A stretch of 64,000 nt of DNA from positions 1 to 64,000 of the forward strand of contig NZ_LRUN01000075.1 in NCBI RefSeq assembly GCF_001679645.1. The letters are read 5' to 3'. The translations under genes were made by a program, and so were the position numbers. Within the stretch, counting starts at the first letter, position 1; every line of letters begins with the position of its first letter. This stretch comes from Pseudomonas bananamidigenes. GTDB taxonomy: Bacteria > Pseudomonadota > Gammaproteobacteria > Pseudomonadales > Pseudomonadaceae. Positions 25,187 to 34,728 of the stretch are shown here, in pieces. The notes below the pieces were generated by a model. The model made no database searches and had not been told where the DNA came from. It saw nothing but the letters and a program-made list of their open reading frames with translations.

Positions 25187-26743
25187 ATGAGTGCCCCCGT
25201 CGCCGTGGCCTGCGAGCCGCTGATTCGTGTGCGTCAACTGAGCAAGGCCTTTGGCTCGAACCGCGCGCTGGACCGGGTCAGCCTGGAGATCTTTCCCGCC
25301 GAAGTGGTGGCGCTGCTGGGCGCCAACGGTGCGGGCAAATCGACATTGGTGAAGATCCTCGCCGGTAGCCAGTCGGCCGACAGCGGCGAGATTCAGGTCG
25401 ACGCTCAGCCTCGGCAATTCAATTCGCCGCTGTCAGCGCGACGGGTCGGCATCGTCGCGGTCCATCAGCAGATCAACGAAGGCATCGCACCCGGATTGAG
25501 CGTGGCGGAAAACCTGCTGCTCGACGAATTGTGCCGCCCGGACGGCGACTTCTGGCTCAACCGCAAACGCCTGCTGGAACGTGCCGCGAGCATTGCCGCC
25601 GGCCTCGGCCTGGAGTTGCCGCTGGAGCAACCGATCGAACATCTCGGCCAGGCCGAACGGCAACTGGTGGTACTGGCGCGGGCCTTTGCCCTGAAGCCAC
25701 GGTTGCTGATTCTCGATGAGCCCACGGCGGCACTGTCGGACGCCGAAGCGCAACGCCTGTTTGGCCTGATCGACACTTTGCGCAGCCGGGGCGTGGCGAT
25801 CATTTATATCTCCCATCGGCTGTCGGACCTGCAACGGGTGGCCGACCGCGCCATCGTGCTGCGAGACGGGCAACTGGCCGGCGAATTCAGTGCCCGGCAA
25901 TTGCCTCAGGCGTTGGAAGCCATGCTCGGCCAGGCGCTGGAGGCGCACGTCTACACGCCGCGAGCCGCAGGGCGCGAAGTGCTGAAGCTGCGCGGCGTGA
26001 AACTGCTGCCACGCACCCAAGCCTTTGACCTGACCTTGCACGAAGGCGAAGTGGTGGTGCTGACCGGGCTGCTCGGCGCCGGCAAAAGCGCGATCGCCGA
26101 AGTGCTGTTCGGTCTGCGCCAACCCTTGTGCGGCTCATTGCAACTGGACGGTGCCGACTGGCGACCGGGCTCGCCACGTCAGGCGATTCAGAGTGGCGTG
26201 TTCTTCGCCGCCGAAGACCGCGCCGGCCAGTCGCTGGTGCCGGATTTCTCCCTGCGCCGCACCCTGACCTTGCCGTTTCTCGAACGCTTTACCCGTGGCG
26301 GCTTCATCCGCAACCGTGCCGAAGCGGCAGCGGTGCAGGCGCAAGTCGCGGCGCTGGGGATCAAGGCCGCCGGCATCGACGTGCCGATGAGTGCGTTGTC
26401 CGGCGGTAATCAACAGAAGGTCGTGCTCGGTCGCTGGCTGCTCGGCGAGGGCAGGGTGCTGATTCTCGATGAGCCGTTTCAGGGCGTCGATGTACGCGCC
26501 CGACGCGAAATCGGCCAGTTGCTGCGCGACACGGCCGATGGCCGCGCCACGCTGGTGATCTGTGCCGATGTCGATGAAGCGCTGGAGATTGCCGACCGGA
26601 TTCTGCTGGTGCGCGATCACGCGGTGGTCGCCGATTACCCGCGTGCGGGGCTGGATCGCGCCGCTGTGGTCGCTGCGATGGCCGGCACCGAAACGGAAAA
26701 TTCTTTTGTTCACGTCGCGCCAAGGAGTAGAGCGAGTGCCTGA
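25187..26743 (+). CDS. Ribose-type (RbsA-like) ABC transporter ATPase, two ABC domains
   Basis: A 518-residue duplicated ABC ATPase. Domain 1 has Walker A LGANGAGKST, signature HLGQAERQLV (degenerate) and Walker B LLILDEPTAAL. Domain 2 has Walker A-like GLLGAGKSA, signature LSGGNQQKVVLGRWL and Walker B VLILDEPFQGVD. This is the arrangement of the carbohydrate-uptake CUT2 family. The second ATG of the run (25187) is chosen because AAGGA sits correctly for it and overlaps the first. It powers import by the permease and binding protein that follow. The substrate is not necessarily a sugar. Confidence 0.92.
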   Translation: MSAPVAVACEPLIRVRQLSKAFGSNRALDRVSLEIFPAEVVALLGANGAGKSTLVKILAGSQSADSGEIQVDAQPRQFNSPLSARRVGIVAVHQQINEGIAPGLSVAENLLLDELCRPDGDFWLNRKRLLERAASIAAGLGLELPLEQPIEHLGQAERQLVVLARAFALKPRLLILDEPTAALSDAEAQRLFGLIDTLRSRGVAIIYISHRLSDLQRVADRAIVLRDGQLAGEFSARQLPQALEAMLGQALEAHVYTPRAAGREVLKLRGVKLLPRTQAFDLTLHEGEVVVLTGLLGAGKSAIAEVLFGLRQPLCGSLQLDGADWRPGSPRQAIQSGVFFAAEDRAGQSLVPDFSLRRTLTLPFLERFTRGGFIRNRAEAAAVQAQVAALGIKAAGIDVPMSALSGGNQQKVVLGRWLLGEGRVLILDEPFQGVDVRARREIGQLLRDTADGRATLVICADVDEALEIADRILLVRDHAVVADYPRAGLDRAAVVAAMAGTETENSFVHVAPRSRASA

Positions 26744-27761
26744 TTCAAGTTCCCTGTTGTCATCGGCCCCGGCGATGTCCGGGCGCTTCGTACAAGCGTT
26801 GATCCGTTACGGCCTGCTGTGGGTGCTGGCGTTGATCGTGGTGTTTTTCAGCGTGGCGGAACCGGCGTTCCTGCGGGTCGGCAACCTGTTCAGCATCCTG
26901 CAGTCGGTGTCGATTGTCGCGCTGCTGGCGCTGGGCGTAACCCTGACCATGGCTGTCGGCGGGCTGGACCTGTCCATCGGCGCGGTGGCCGCCATGAGCC
27001 TGATGATCGCCAGTTACGTGATGGTGGTGCTTGGCTGGGGCGCGGTGCCGGCAGTGTTGATCAGTCTGGCGGGCGGTGCACTGGTCGGGCTGCTCAACGG
27101 CTGGCTGATCGTGAAGATGCGCGTGCCGGACATCCTGGCGACTCTGGGCAGCATGTTCCTGGTGATCGGCGTGCAGTTGATTCCCACGGGCGGGCGCTCG
27201 ATTGCGGTGGGCATGACCCTGCCCGATGGCGATGAAACCGAAGGCGTGTTCAGTGCGCTGTTTCTGGCGCTTGGACGTGGACGGCTGTGGGACGTCGTGC
27301 CGATTCCGGTATTGATCACGGCTGTTGTCGCGCTGGCGGTGTGGCTGTTTCTCGAACGCACGCGCATCGGTCGATTGTTCTACGCGATTGGTGGCAACGA
27401 GCAGGCGGCGCATCTGGCGGGGGCGCCCGTACAGCGCTTCAAACTGCTCGCTTACGTGCTCTCGGCGCTGTTGGCCTCGCTGGGTGGCGTGTTGTTGGCG
27501 GCGCGGTTGGGACGGGGCGATGTCAGTTCGGGCAACGGCCTGGTGCTGGATGCACTCGGCGCTGCGCTGATTGGTTTTGCCGTGCTCGGTGCGAGGAAGC
27601 CCAACGCCTTCGGCACCCTGGTCGGCGCGCTGCTGGTGGCCTCGTTGCTCAACGGCCTGACCATGCTCAACGCGCCGTATTACGCACAGGATTTCGTCAA
27701 GGGACTGGTACTGGTGCTGGCCCTGATGTTCACCTTCGGCCTCGCGCATCGGGCGCGCTGA
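26736..27761 (+). CDS. Ribose-type (RbsC-like) ABC transporter permease
   Basis: A 341-residue inner-membrane protein of the BPD_transp_2 family with about 8-10 helices. Hallmarks include LALGVTLTMAVGGLDLSIGAVAAM, KMRVPDILATLGSMF and YAIGGNEQAAHLAGAPVQR. Translation starts at a GTG (26736) that overlaps the end of the ATPase gene by 8 bases, with AAGGAG 8 bases upstream, so the two are translationally coupled. It forms the channel of the importer. Confidence 0.9.
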   Translation: MPDSSSLLSSAPAMSGRFVQALIRYGLLWVLALIVVFFSVAEPAFLRVGNLFSILQSVSIVALLALGVTLTMAVGGLDLSIGAVAAMSLMIASYVMVVLGWGAVPAVLISLAGGALVGLLNGWLIVKMRVPDILATLGSMFLVIGVQLIPTGGRSIAVGMTLPDGDETEGVFSALFLALGRGRLWDVVPIPVLITAVVALAVWLFLERTRIGRLFYAIGGNEQAAHLAGAPVQRFKLLAYVLSALLASLGGVLLAARLGRGDVSSGNGLVLDALGAALIGFAVLGARKPNAFGTLVGALLVASLLNGLTMLNAPYYAQDFVKGLVLVLALMFTFGLAHRAR

Positions 27762-27792
27762 GCCGGTTCATTGATGCTTCAAGGAATGATCC

Positions 27793-28848
27793 ATGCACGG
27801 TTCAATCAAGCAGTTCGCACGCCATTGCCTCACTGGTGCCTTGCTTTCGGCACTGGCGCTCAATGCCCAGGCCAAAGCCTTGCCGGGTGCACCGGCGCCG
27901 TTCGATAAAGGTCAGGTACAGATCGCGCTGGTGGGTTATCTGTTTTCCGGGGATTTCCCCGAAGCCTATTTGCGCGGTGTCGAAAAACAGACCGAAGCGC
28001 TGGGCGCCAATCTGCGGGTGTTCGATGCAAGGCAGCAGGCGGCCAGCCAAGGGGAGATGATCGATCAGGCGGCCGACCTCGGTGTCGACGGCATCATTGT
28101 GCAACTGGGCCTGGCCGAAACCCTCAAGGGGCCGATTGACCGCGCTATCGCCAAGGGCATCAAGGTCGTTGCCTTTGACGTTGACCTGAATACACCGCAG
28201 GTGACCCAGGTCGAGCAGGATCACCACGCACTGGCGCGGCTGGCGCTGGATCAGGCGGTGAAGGACAACGGCACTCGCTTCGATGCGGGGTACGTCTACA
28301 TCAGCGGTTTCACGCCGATGGAGCGCCGCGACGAGATCTGGAGCCAGGTCAAGAAGAACAATCCGGGGATTATCGAGAAGGCACGGTTCGGCACCCTCAA
28401 TCCGCCGATTGCCAACGCCGTGGCCGATCAGGCCAGCGCGGTGTTGCGCGCCAATCCGGGCATCAGCGTGATCTTCGCGCCGTTCGACGAGTTCGCCAAA
28501 GGCGCGAAGATCGCCGTCGACGAGGCGGGTCTGAGCCGCAAGGTGAAGATCTACAGCGCCGACATTTCCACCGCCGACATCCAGATCATGAAAGAGCCCG
28601 ACAGCGCCTGGGCGGCGACGGCGGCGGTCAATCCGCAAGTGGCCGGGGCGATCAGCGTGCGCAGCCTGGCGCTGCTGATCGCCGGAGAGGATCCGGGTCA
28701 CAAGGTGTTGGTGCCGCCGACCCTGATTACCCGCCAGCAGTTGCTGGATCTGGATGTGAAAAACGTCCGCGATCTGGGGCAGAAACTGCCGTCCTTCGGT
28801 GACACCGCCAACGTCGCGCGGGCGCCGTGGATACCTGTGGCGAACTGA
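27793..28848 (+). CDS. Periplasmic sugar-type substrate-binding protein (RbsB-like)
   Basis: A 351-residue type I periplasmic binding protein (Peripla_BP_4) with a signal peptide ending NAQA. Ligand-domain landmarks are IALVGYLFSGDFPEAYLRGVEKQ, DQAADLGVDGIIVQLG, VVAFDVDLNTPQV and FAPFDEFAKGAK. It delivers ligand to the two-protein ABC importer encoded directly upstream. The ligand is unknown. Position third in the operon, 31 bp after the permease, ahead of a TonB receptor, fits a pathway moving one compound across both membranes. Confidence 0.9.
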   Translation: MHGSIKQFARHCLTGALLSALALNAQAKALPGAPAPFDKGQVQIALVGYLFSGDFPEAYLRGVEKQTEALGANLRVFDARQQAASQGEMIDQAADLGVDGIIVQLGLAETLKGPIDRAIAKGIKVVAFDVDLNTPQVTQVEQDHHALARLALDQAVKDNGTRFDAGYVYISGFTPMERRDEIWSQVKKNNPGIIEKARFGTLNPPIANAVADQASAVLRANPGISVIFAPFDEFAKGAKIAVDEAGLSRKVKIYSADISTADIQIMKEPDSAWAATAAVNPQVAGAISVRSLALLIAGEDPGHKVLVPPTLITRQQLLDLDVKNVRDLGQKLPSFGDTANVARAPWIPVAN

Positions 28849-28955
28849 AAATCCCAACACCCATAAAAACTGCAGCAGACATTTCCGTGCCTTGACTGAC
28901 GACTCCTTTTTGTCGCCAGCGGCCGGGTATTGGCTGCGATAAAAGGAGCTGTCAC

Positions 28956-31343
28956 ATGATTCACCGTTCCCCTTCATTACTGGCCGTCGCTGTTGTCGGT
29001 GCGATCTGGCAACTGCCGGCGCACGCCGAGGACACGTCCACCCGCGCCGACGATGACACACGGCTGGGCACCGTGCTGGTCACCGGCACCCGAGGCACCG
29101 CGCGTACCGTACTGGATTCGCCAGTGCCGGTGGATGTGCTGACCGCCGAAGACCTGAAATCCGCCGGTGCCGCCGACGGCGAACTGGGGGCGGCGTTGCA
29201 GACACTGCTGCCGTCGTTCAGCCTGCCGCGCCAGTCCAACTCCGGCGGTGCCGACCACGTGCGCGCCGCTCAGCTGCGCGGCATGAGCCCGGACCAGGTG
29301 CTGGTGCTGGTCAACGGCAAGCGCCGGCACACCTCGGCGGTGGTCAACGACTCGTCGAAAATCGGTCGCGGTACCGCGCCGGTGGACTTCAACTCGATCC
29401 CGATCAGCGCGATCAAGCGCATCGAAGTGCTGCGTGACGGTGCCGGCGCGCAGTACGGCTCCGATGCGATTGCCGGGGTGATCAACATCATCCTCGACGA
29501 CGCTCCCGAGGGCGGCGAAGTATCCACCAGTTATGGCGCCTACCACACCCATCAGGATGCCATCGGCAAAACCACCACCGATGGCCAGAACAGCGTGACC
29601 ACCGCCAAGATCGGCACGCGGCTGGGCGAGGAGGGCGGCTTCATTCGTGGCGGTACCGAGTACAAGAATCGCAACCCGACCAACCGCGCCGGTTTCGACG
29701 GTTTTGCCGACACCCCGGGCCAGCGTAACTATGTGATGGGCGACGGTCTGGCGCGGGACGTGAACCTGTGGTTCAACGGTGAATTGCCACTGGCGGGTGG
29801 CAAGGCCTACAGCTTCGGCACCTACAACCAGCGCCACACCACCGGCGCCGAGTTCTATCGCTACCCGTCAGAGCAACCGCAGTTCTATCCCAACGGCTAC
29901 CTGCCGCAGTCCCTTGGCGACAACACCGACATCTCCGCCACCGCCGGATTCAAAGGCCTGATCGGCGACGATTGGGACTTCGACAGCAGCCTCACCCACG
30001 GTCGCAACCGCTTCGAATCGGCCACCCGTCGCACCCTCAACGTCAGCCTCGGCGCGGACTCGCCGACCCGCTTCGACACGGGGGATTATGAGCTGCGCCA
30101 AACCACCGCCAACCTGGATTTCAGCCGCGAACTGCGCCTCGGTGGCCGTTCGTTCGTGCTGGCCCTGGGGGGCGAATATCGCTACGAGAACTACCTGACG
30201 TTTGCCGGTGACGAGGCTTCTTACATTGGCTCCGGGGCCGATGGCGCCAACGGTTTGCGCCCGAGCGAAGAGTCGGATCTGGACCGCAATGTGTTCGGCA
30301 CCTATGCCGAATTGTCCGGGGATCTCACCGACCGTTTCTTCGTCGACGCCGCCACCCGCTGGGAACATTACGACGACGCCGGCAGCAAACTGACCGGCAA
30401 GCTCAGCGGTCGCTACAAGCTGACCGAGCAGTGGGCCGTGCGCGGCGCGGTGTCGAACAACTTCCGTGCACCTTCGCTGGCGCAAAGCGGCTTCCAGAAC
30501 ACCACCAGCAACTTCGGCGAGGGCGGCACGCTCACCGATATCCGTGTGCTGTCGGTCAACGATCCGATTGCCCGGGCGCTAGGCGCGCAGAAGCTCGATC
30601 CGGAAACCTCGAACAACTACAGCCTCGGCCTGACGTTCCAGTTGAATGAGCGTTTCGACGCCTCCCTCGATGTGTTCCGCATCGACGTCAAGGACCGCAT
30701 CACACTGTCCCAGCGCATCGGCAGCGACGCGCTGGAAAGTTACATCAACGACAACTTCGGCGTGCCGGGCGTGCACGACGTCAACTTCTTCACCAACGCC
30801 GCCGACACCAGCACCCACGGCGCGGAACTGGTGCTCAACTACCATCAGCCGTTCTACGACGGGCAACTGGGGCTGACCACCGCGTACACCTACAACCACA
30901 CCAAGGTCACCAGCACCAAGGGCACGCCGTCGCAACTGACCGCGCTGGGGATCGGCAACGATGCGCTGGTGGGCGTCGAGGAAACCAACACCCTGACGGA
31001 TGCGGCACCCAAGGATCGCTTCGTGTTTTCCGCCAACTGGACCAGCGAACACTGGGGGTTGCTCGGACGTCTGACCCGTCAGGGCGAGACCACCCGGGTG
31101 TTCGATTTCGGCGACTCGCAGCCCGAGCAAACCTATGGTGCGGTGTGGCAACTGGACGCCGAGGTGACTTACAAATTCACCCCGACATTCAACATCGCCC
31201 TGGGCGGCAACAACCTGACCGACAACTACCCGGAACGCTCCGGCTCGGCCATCAACTGCGGCGGCAACCTGCCGTACGATGTGCTCTCGCCGATCGGCAC
31301 CAACGGCGCTTACTACTACGCCCGCGCCACTTACGGCTTCTGA
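28956..31343 (+). CDS. TonB-dependent outer-membrane receptor
   Basis: A 795-residue receptor with signal peptide (LLAVAVVGAIWQLPAHA). A TonB box-like segment (GTVLVTGTRG) is followed by the plug (RAAQLRGMSPDQVLVLVNGKRRH, ISAIKRIEVLRDGAGAQYGSDAIAGVINIIL). The large barrel ends in YYYARATYGF with a terminal Phe. It resembles the long-plug receptors often found beside sugar-type or organic-solute ABC systems. It follows the binding-protein gene by 107 bp and probably imports the same ligand. A KGTP-rich loop and NNLTDNYPER near the C terminus are normal for the family. Confidence 0.93.
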   Translation: MIHRSPSLLAVAVVGAIWQLPAHAEDTSTRADDDTRLGTVLVTGTRGTARTVLDSPVPVDVLTAEDLKSAGAADGELGAALQTLLPSFSLPRQSNSGGADHVRAAQLRGMSPDQVLVLVNGKRRHTSAVVNDSSKIGRGTAPVDFNSIPISAIKRIEVLRDGAGAQYGSDAIAGVINIILDDAPEGGEVSTSYGAYHTHQDAIGKTTTDGQNSVTTAKIGTRLGEEGGFIRGGTEYKNRNPTNRAGFDGFADTPGQRNYVMGDGLARDVNLWFNGELPLAGGKAYSFGTYNQRHTTGAEFYRYPSEQPQFYPNGYLPQSLGDNTDISATAGFKGLIGDDWDFDSSLTHGRNRFESATRRTLNVSLGADSPTRFDTGDYELRQTTANLDFSRELRLGGRSFVLALGGEYRYENYLTFAGDEASYIGSGADGANGLRPSEESDLDRNVFGTYAELSGDLTDRFFVDAATRWEHYDDAGSKLTGKLSGRYKLTEQWAVRGAVSNNFRAPSLAQSGFQNTTSNFGEGGTLTDIRVLSVNDPIARALGAQKLDPETSNNYSLGLTFQLNERFDASLDVFRIDVKDRITLSQRIGSDALESYINDNFGVPGVHDVNFFTNAADTSTHGAELVLNYHQPFYDGQLGLTTAYTYNHTKVTSTKGTPSQLTALGIGNDALVGVEETNTLTDAAPKDRFVFSANWTSEHWGLLGRLTRQGETTRVFDFGDSQPEQTYGAVWQLDAEVTYKFTPTFNIALGGNNLTDNYPERSGSAINCGGNLPYDVLSPIGTNGAYYYARATYGF

Positions 31344-31384
31344 GCCTTGCCGCCATGGATGGCGGACTCTCTGCAGGATCACGC

Positions 31385-32749
31385 ATGAGTAAAGCCAACG
31401 GCCCCCAACGCCATCTGCCGGTATTCCAGGCCTTGCTGATCACGCTGGGCATGGTCGTCACCACCGACATCCTCAAAACCGCGCCGACCGTTGCCTTGAA
31501 CGTCGGGCCGGAACATTTCTATTGGGTCTGGGTACTCGGCGGTTTGGCGTCGATGGCCGGGGCCCTGTGTTTTGCCGAGATGGCCACCGCGTTTCCGCAT
31601 CCGGGCGGTGACTATCACTTCCTGCGTACCGCTTATGGCGAGCGCATGGGTTTTCTATTTGCCTGGTCGCGGTTTTCGGTGATGCACACCGGATGGATCG
31701 CGCTGTCGGCATTCATGTTTGCCGACTACTTCAACGCGGTTTTTCCGCTGGGGGCGTACGGATCGGGGCTGTTTGCCGGCGCGATCATTGTTGCATTGGT
31801 GGTGCTGAACCTGATGGGCAGGCACATCGGCTTCATCACCCAGAGCGTGCTGGTCGGGCTGCTTGCCGTGGGCTTTCTGAGCATAGTCGGCGCCGGTGTA
31901 TGGCTGGTCTGGCAGGGCATCGAACCGCTTGCGCCGAGTGCGCCGGTCACGCCAGAGCATACCGGCGCGGCAGGGTTTTCCGCCGCGATGATCTTCGTGT
32001 TTCTGGCCTTTGGCGGCTGGAGCGACGCGGCGACGTTGTCGGCCGAAGTGCGCGATGGCCGGCGTGGCATCTTCATCGCCATGCTCGGCGCGCTGACAGT
32101 GTTGATGGCGATCTACCTGGCGCTGAACTGGGCGTTTGTCCAAGGGTTAGGATTCGAGGGGCTGGCGGCGAGCAATGCGCCGGCGGTTGAGTTGTTGAAC
32201 CGAGCATTCGGTGCGCCGGGGGTGATGCTGATCCTGCTGATGGTCGGTATCGCGGCCATCGCCACGATCAATTCGACCTTGCTGGTCGGCGCCCGCACCA
32301 CCTACGCCGCTGCCCGGGACGTGCCGCAACTGCGCCGCTTCGGTGAATGGGACGAGCGCGATGGCGTACCGCGCAAGGCGTTGCTGGCCGAGGGCGCGGT
32401 GGCGTTGCTGCTGGTGGTGTTCGGCAGTTTGACCCAGAGCGGTTTCAACACCATGGTCGAATACCTGACACCGGTTTACTGGTTGTTTCTCAGTCTGAGC
32501 AGTCTGGCGTTGATTGTCCTGCGTCGGCGTTTTCCCGAAGTGCCACGGCCGGTCAGGGTGCCGCTTTATCCGATCGTGCCGCTGCTGTTTTTCGGGTTGT
32601 GCGTGTACATGCTGTATTCCAGCGTCACGGTGGTGGGGTGGGGGGCGTTTCTGGGGATCGGGGTGTTGGTGGTGGGGGCGCTGCTGCTGGCGGGGTTGAG
32701 CCGCCTGGTGTCGACACCTCGGCAAGCTCGGCAGCAGACGGCGGATTAA
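31385..32749 (+). CDS. APC-superfamily amino acid/amine permease
   Basis: A 454-residue inner-membrane protein with about 12 helices; family landmarks include FAEMATAFPHPGGDYHFLRTAYGERMGFLFAW and FLAFGGWSDAATLSAEVRDGRRG. The ATG at 31385 is preceded by AGGATC; an in-frame ATG about 30 bases upstream is less well placed. Last gene of the ABC/TonB operon, so it may move the same compound or a product of its breakdown. Its stop overlaps by 4 bases the stop of the convergent DUF3574 lipoprotein gene. Confidence 0.87.
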   Translation: MSKANGPQRHLPVFQALLITLGMVVTTDILKTAPTVALNVGPEHFYWVWVLGGLASMAGALCFAEMATAFPHPGGDYHFLRTAYGERMGFLFAWSRFSVMHTGWIALSAFMFADYFNAVFPLGAYGSGLFAGAIIVALVVLNLMGRHIGFITQSVLVGLLAVGFLSIVGAGVWLVWQGIEPLAPSAPVTPEHTGAAGFSAAMIFVFLAFGGWSDAATLSAEVRDGRRGIFIAMLGALTVLMAIYLALNWAFVQGLGFEGLAASNAPAVELLNRAFGAPGVMLILLMVGIAAIATINSTLLVGARTTYAAARDVPQLRRFGEWDERDGVPRKALLAEGAVALLLVVFGSLTQSGFNTMVEYLTPVYWLFLSLSSLALIVLRRRFPEVPRPVRVPLYPIVPLLFFGLCVYMLYSSVTVVGWGAFLGIGVLVVGALLLAGLSRLVSTPRQARQQTAD

Positions 32750-33207
32750 AACGATACCTGGGCCGGCTGCGACAGCCGCAACACTGACAAATCCCCCGTA
32801 ATGCGTTTATAAGCCAGACGAATCGCCTCGATATCGCGCTCACGCTTCGGGCTGCCTTCATGCAGGATCACAATCACCTTGGTCGCCAGCCGCTCAGGCA
32901 CTTTCGCGTCATGGTCCTTCCACTGCCCGTAGGCGTCCAGCACGGTGAAACCGTCCGGGAAACGCGGCGTCACTTCCTGATCGAGAAACTCGCGCCAGCG
33001 CGCCGGGCTCACCACGCCTTCCTTGCCTTCGATCGGCCCCACCGAGAAATACAGCTCGGTGCGCACCCACTGCGCCTGCGCCGGGCGCGTGGCATCGCCT
33101 TGCAGGGTTGAACTGGCGGGGTCTTTGGTGTGTACGGAGGCGGGAGGCGGGCTGGCGCAACCGGCGATCGCCAAAAACAGTGCGGCCATCAACAGGCTTT
33201 TTTGCAT
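32746..33207 (-). CDS. DUF3574 lipoprotein
   Basis: A 153-residue lipoprotein with lipobox IAGC (Cys17). Its DUF3574 core reads ELYFSVGPIEGKEGVVSPARWREFLDQEVTPRFPDGFTVLDAYGQW, with a C-terminal IVILHEG segment. The family has no established function. Its mature part would sit in the periplasm anchored by lipid. A GGAAG sits upstream of the ATG. The DNA upstream (33208-33399) is AT-rich, with no gene recognised in it other than the convergent terminator. Confidence 0.87.
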   Translation of the reverse strand: MQKSLLMAALFLAIAGCASPPPASVHTKDPASSTLQGDATRPAQAQWVRTELYFSVGPIEGKEGVVSPARWREFLDQEVTPRFPDGFTVLDAYGQWKDHDAKVPERLATKVIVILHEGSPKRERDIEAIRLAYKRITGDLSVLRLSQPAQVSF

Positions 33208-33363
33208 GGAAACTTCCTTTTTATGAGTTGAGTTCAGGCGCGGGCAATCATAAAGGGCAGCAGTAATAGCGATAAAAGATTAAAAAGTGGACGCTTGCTT
33301 GATTTATGGAATAAGTAGGTCAGCTAGGAAAATCATGAAACAACGGTTTATCCGGGAACAAAA

Positions 33364-33396
33364 AAAGGCGCATGAGGTGTTAACTCATGCGCCTTT
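33364..33396 (-). terminator. Rho-independent terminator after the alcohol dehydrogenase
   Basis: A 13-bp perfect stem (33364-33376 with 33384-33396) and 7-base loop. On the minus strand the hairpin is followed by a run of T (complement of the A-run before 33364), giving a proper U-tract 4 bases after the gene's stop. Confidence 0.9.
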
Positions 33397-33399
33397 CAT

Positions 33400-34431
33400 T
33401 CATTTACTGGCGTTCAACACAATCCGATACCTCGCTTTACCGCTGCGCAGATGGTCGACCGCTTCATTGACCTTGCTCATCGGAAACTCCTCCACCTGCG
33501 GCAGGATCTGATGGCGGGCACAGAATTCGAGCATGGTCGCTGTGGTGGTGGGCGAACCCACCGGCGAGGCCGACAAGGACTTTTGCTGGGGAATGAGGTT
33601 GAACACGTGCACCGGAATCGCATCCGGGACAACACCGACGAAATGCAGTCGTCCTTTGCCGCGCAGCGTCGCGAGCATGGCGGTCCAGTCCAGGTTGGCG
33701 TTGGCGGTCACCAGCAGGAAATCCAGCGTTCCGGCAATGGCCTTGAGCGCATTGCTGTCGGTGGAGGCGACGACCTTGTGGGCGCCGAGGCGTTTGGCTT
33801 CGTCCTGTTTGCTCAGTGAGGAAGTGAAGGCTGTGACCTCGCAACCCCAGGCATTGAGAAAACGCAGCGCCAGATGGCCCAGGCCGCCGATGCCGACCAC
33901 ACCGACTCGGTCAGTGGGTTTGATGCCGAATTGCACCAGCGGATTGAACACGGTGGAACCGGCACAAAACAGCGGCCCGGCCTTGGCCGGATCCAGTCCG
34001 TCAGGGATCGCGGTAGCCCAGGCCCAATGTGCTCGCACGCGGTCGGCAAATCCGCCGTTGCTGCCGATGATCGTCGGTTGCACCGTCGTGCAGAGATGAT
34101 GGGAGCCGCCCATGCACGAAGAACAATGCATACAGCTGCCCTTGTACCAGCCGATCCCCACCCGCTGGCCGACTTCCAGTCCCCGAACCTGCGGGCCTGC
34201 CCGTACGATCCGGCCAACCACTTCGTGACCGGGAATGAACGGGTACTGGCTGATGCCCCAGTCGTTGTCGATCAGCGACTGGTCGGAGTGACAGACGCCG
34301 CAATACTCCACGGCGACTTCGACTTCTTCCTCTCCCAGCGGACCGGGATCGTAACTGTAACGCTCCAGCGGCGCACCGGCTGCGGTGGCGGCCCAGCCGG
34401 TAAATGCAGTGGGTTCGGTGTTATTGCTCAT
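33400..34431 (-). CDS. Zinc-dependent NAD(P) alcohol dehydrogenase (cinnamyl/YahK type)
   Basis: A 343-residue MDR enzyme. Catalytic-zinc ligands: Cys44 (EYCGVCHSD) and His69-Glu70 (PGHE). Structural-zinc cysteines: Cys100, 103, 106 and 114 (GSCMHCSSC...HLC). The Rossmann motif is VGIGGLGHLALRFL. The length and the HSDQSLIDNDWG stretch fit the aldehyde-reductase branch that includes YahK and plant CAD. It would interconvert aldehydes and alcohols with NADP(H). It starts 51 bp after a small gene on the same strand and ends in a strong terminator. Confidence 0.92.
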   Translation of the reverse strand: MSNNTEPTAFTGWAATAAGAPLERYSYDPGPLGEEEVEVAVEYCGVCHSDQSLIDNDWGISQYPFIPGHEVVGRIVRAGPQVRGLEVGQRVGIGWYKGSCMHCSSCMGGSHHLCTTVQPTIIGSNGGFADRVRAHWAWATAIPDGLDPAKAGPLFCAGSTVFNPLVQFGIKPTDRVGVVGIGGLGHLALRFLNAWGCEVTAFTSSLSKQDEAKRLGAHKVVASTDSNALKAIAGTLDFLLVTANANLDWTAMLATLRGKGRLHFVGVVPDAIPVHVFNLIPQQKSLSASPVGSPTTTATMLEFCARHQILPQVEEFPMSKVNEAVDHLRSGKARYRIVLNASK

Positions 34432-34482
34432 CGGACACCTCCAGGTCTGGCGCTGCGGACGCAGCCTGAAGAGTCTAGCGGG

Positions 34483-34728
34483 TCATCGTGCAGGCGCGAG
34501 CCAGGTGTCCAGCACGCGTCGGTCGAGTTCTTCCCAGTCCGCCATACCCAGCACCCGCGTGGTGTTGAGGCCGCGCAGATAACCGCGCAGCTGATTGGCC
34601 ACGGCCCGTACCGACTCCGAGTCGTCCGCTGACTGTCCCAGCACGGTTTCGTATTCGACGAGGTATTCAGCCACCCGGTCGCGGAACTCGGGCAGAACGG
34701 CATCGCGGATCAGATCAAAGGTACGCAC
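34483..34728 (-). CDS. Small acidic protein of unknown function
   Basis: An 81-residue protein read from a GTG start (34726-34728) with TGAGGA six to seven bases upstream. It is mostly helical and acidic, with no signal peptide. Sequence features: AVLPEFRDRVAEYLVEYETVL and NTTRVLGMADWEELDRRVLD. No family recognised. It sits just upstream of the alcohol dehydrogenase gene and may share its transcript. Confidence 0.65.
   Translation of the reverse strand: MRTFDLIRDAVLPEFRDRVAEYLVEYETVLGQSADDSESVRAVANQLRGYLRGLNTTRVLGMADWEELDRRVLDTWLAPAR

Noticed and set aside
28956..31343. Siderophore receptor assignment for the second TonB receptor
   Set aside because: No Fur-box-like site or siderophore genes nearby; operon with a ribose-type ABC importer fits another ligand better.
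33287..33511. 74-codon plus-strand open frame after the DUF3574 gene
   Set aside because: Runs across the terminator and the alcohol dehydrogenase gene on the other strand; no support as a gene.
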